Source: Pseudomonadota bacterium
GTDB lineage: Bacteria; Pseudomonadota; Gammaproteobacteria; Xanthomonadales; Xanthomonadaceae
NCBI GenBank assembly: GCA_023391775.1
Contig: JAEWAG010000268.1
Span: forward strand, 1 to 6,208
Direction: 5' to 3'
DNA: 6,208 nt
This document shows positions 5,766 to 6,208 of the stretch, piece by piece. A model generated the notes under the pieces. That model had not been told where the DNA came from. It saw only the letters and a list, made by a program, of their open reading frames with translations, and searched no databases. How positions within the stretch are numbered: the first letter of the stretch is position 1; the number at the start of each line of letters is the position of its first letter. The position numbers and the translations under genes are program-made.

Positions 5766-6208
5766 TCAGAGCCCCTCGAAAATGCCTGCCGCGCCCATGC
5801 CCGTGCCAATGCACATGGTCACCATGCCGTACTTCTGCTGGCGCCGGCGCAGGCCGTGGACCAGGGTGGCGGTACGGATCGCGCCGGTGGCGCCGAGCGG
5901 GTGGCCCAGGGCGATGGCGCCGCCCAGCGGATTGACCTTGGCCGGATCCAGCTCGCTGTCGCGGATGACCGCCAGCGCCTGCGCGGCGAAGGCCTCGTTG
6001 AGCTCGATCCAGTCCAGCTGGTCCTTGCTGAGACCAGCCTGCCTGAGCGCCTTCGGGATCGCGGCGATCGGCCCGATGCCCATCACTTCCGGACGCACGC
6101 CGGCCACCGAGAAGCTGACGAAGCGGGCGAGGGGAGTCAGCCCGTAGTCCTTGATGGCCTGCTCGGAGGCCAGCAGCACCGCGCCGGCGCCGTCGCTCAT
6201 CTGCGAGG
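5766..6208 (-). CDS. fadA: 3-ketoacyl-CoA thiolase (acetyl-CoA C-acyltransferase), FadA type, C-terminal part
   Basis: Thiolases of this type cleave 3-ketoacyl-CoA with CoA to give acetyl-CoA and a shortened acyl-CoA in fatty-acid beta-oxidation. Only the last 147 or so residues are in the window. The frame runs off the right edge without a start, and the visible S-Q-M-S-D-G-A-G-A matches the conserved SQMSDGAAA in the middle of thiolases, so the internal ATG at 6200 is not the true start. Conserved C-terminal motifs are present: NEAFAAQ (Asn codon 5997-5999), GGAIALGHPLGATG with the catalytic His (codon 5901-5903), and CIGTGMGAAGIFE with the catalytic Cys (codon 5811-5813). The nucleophilic Cys of the N-terminal half lies outside. 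The CIGTGMGAA ending is like FadA and peroxisomal ACAA1 rather than FadI, whose ending is CAAGGLGAA. It converges on galU and is functionally unrelated to it. The gene symbol is the best guess from the visible half. Confidence 0.92.
   Translation of the reverse strand, partial: SQMSDGAGAVLLASEQAIKDYGLTPLARFVSFSVAGVRPEVMGIGPIAAIPKALRQAGLSKDQLDWIELNEAFAAQALAVIRDSELDPAKVNPLGGAIALGHPLGATGAIRTATLVHGLRRRQQKYGMVTMCIGTGMGAAGIFEGL

Overview
This window looks like a piece of a high-GC gammaproteobacterial chromosome, most likely Xanthomonadaceae (Lysobacter, Luteimonas, Stenotrophomonas, Pseudoxanthomonas or Xanthomonas relatives). The placement rests on remembered protein resemblance (IHF-beta, LapB and GalU) and on the very high GC, and I could not run a search. 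Coding density is high. There are no tRNA or rRNA genes, no CRISPR array, no insertion sequence and no phage genes.

Layout from left to right. The gene for the integration host factor beta subunit (29-340, +) comes first. After a 67-nt gap there is a tightly packed run of five plus-strand genes: lapA (408-698), lapB (703-1881), a WecA/WbpL-type polyprenyl-phosphate sugar-phosphate transferase (1884-2870), a large membrane-anchored WbpM/CapD-type nucleotide-sugar 4,6-dehydratase (2889-4799), and galU (4796-5686). The junctions inside this run are a 4-nt gap, a 2-nt gap, an 18-nt gap and a 4-nt ATGA overlap, so it is very probably one operon. A GC-rich hairpin with a short T run (5721-5742) ends it. 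The last feature is the C-terminal part of a convergent FadA-type 3-ketoacyl-CoA thiolase on the minus strand (5766-6208), cut by the window edge.

How the genes fit together. LapA and LapB adjust lipopolysaccharide supply by controlling turnover of LpxC. The WbpL-like enzyme would load the first sugar onto undecaprenyl phosphate for O-antigen or another glycan. The WbpM-like enzyme would make a 4-keto-6-deoxy-HexNAc precursor for that kind of sugar. GalU supplies UDP-glucose. The unit is therefore an envelope-glycan operon joining LPS quality control to glycan priming and precursor supply. The thiolase belongs to fatty-acid beta-oxidation and is a separate transcription unit.

The region is mostly conserved housekeeping sequence and I see no undescribed system in it. 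The points worth a second look are the resemblance of the gene order to the ends of the Pseudomonas aeruginosa O-antigen locus without its middle, two substitutions near the active site of the WbpM-like protein, a local GC drop in the last 300 nt of the wbpL-like gene, and a near-perfect 15-nt tandem repeat across the ihfB start codon.
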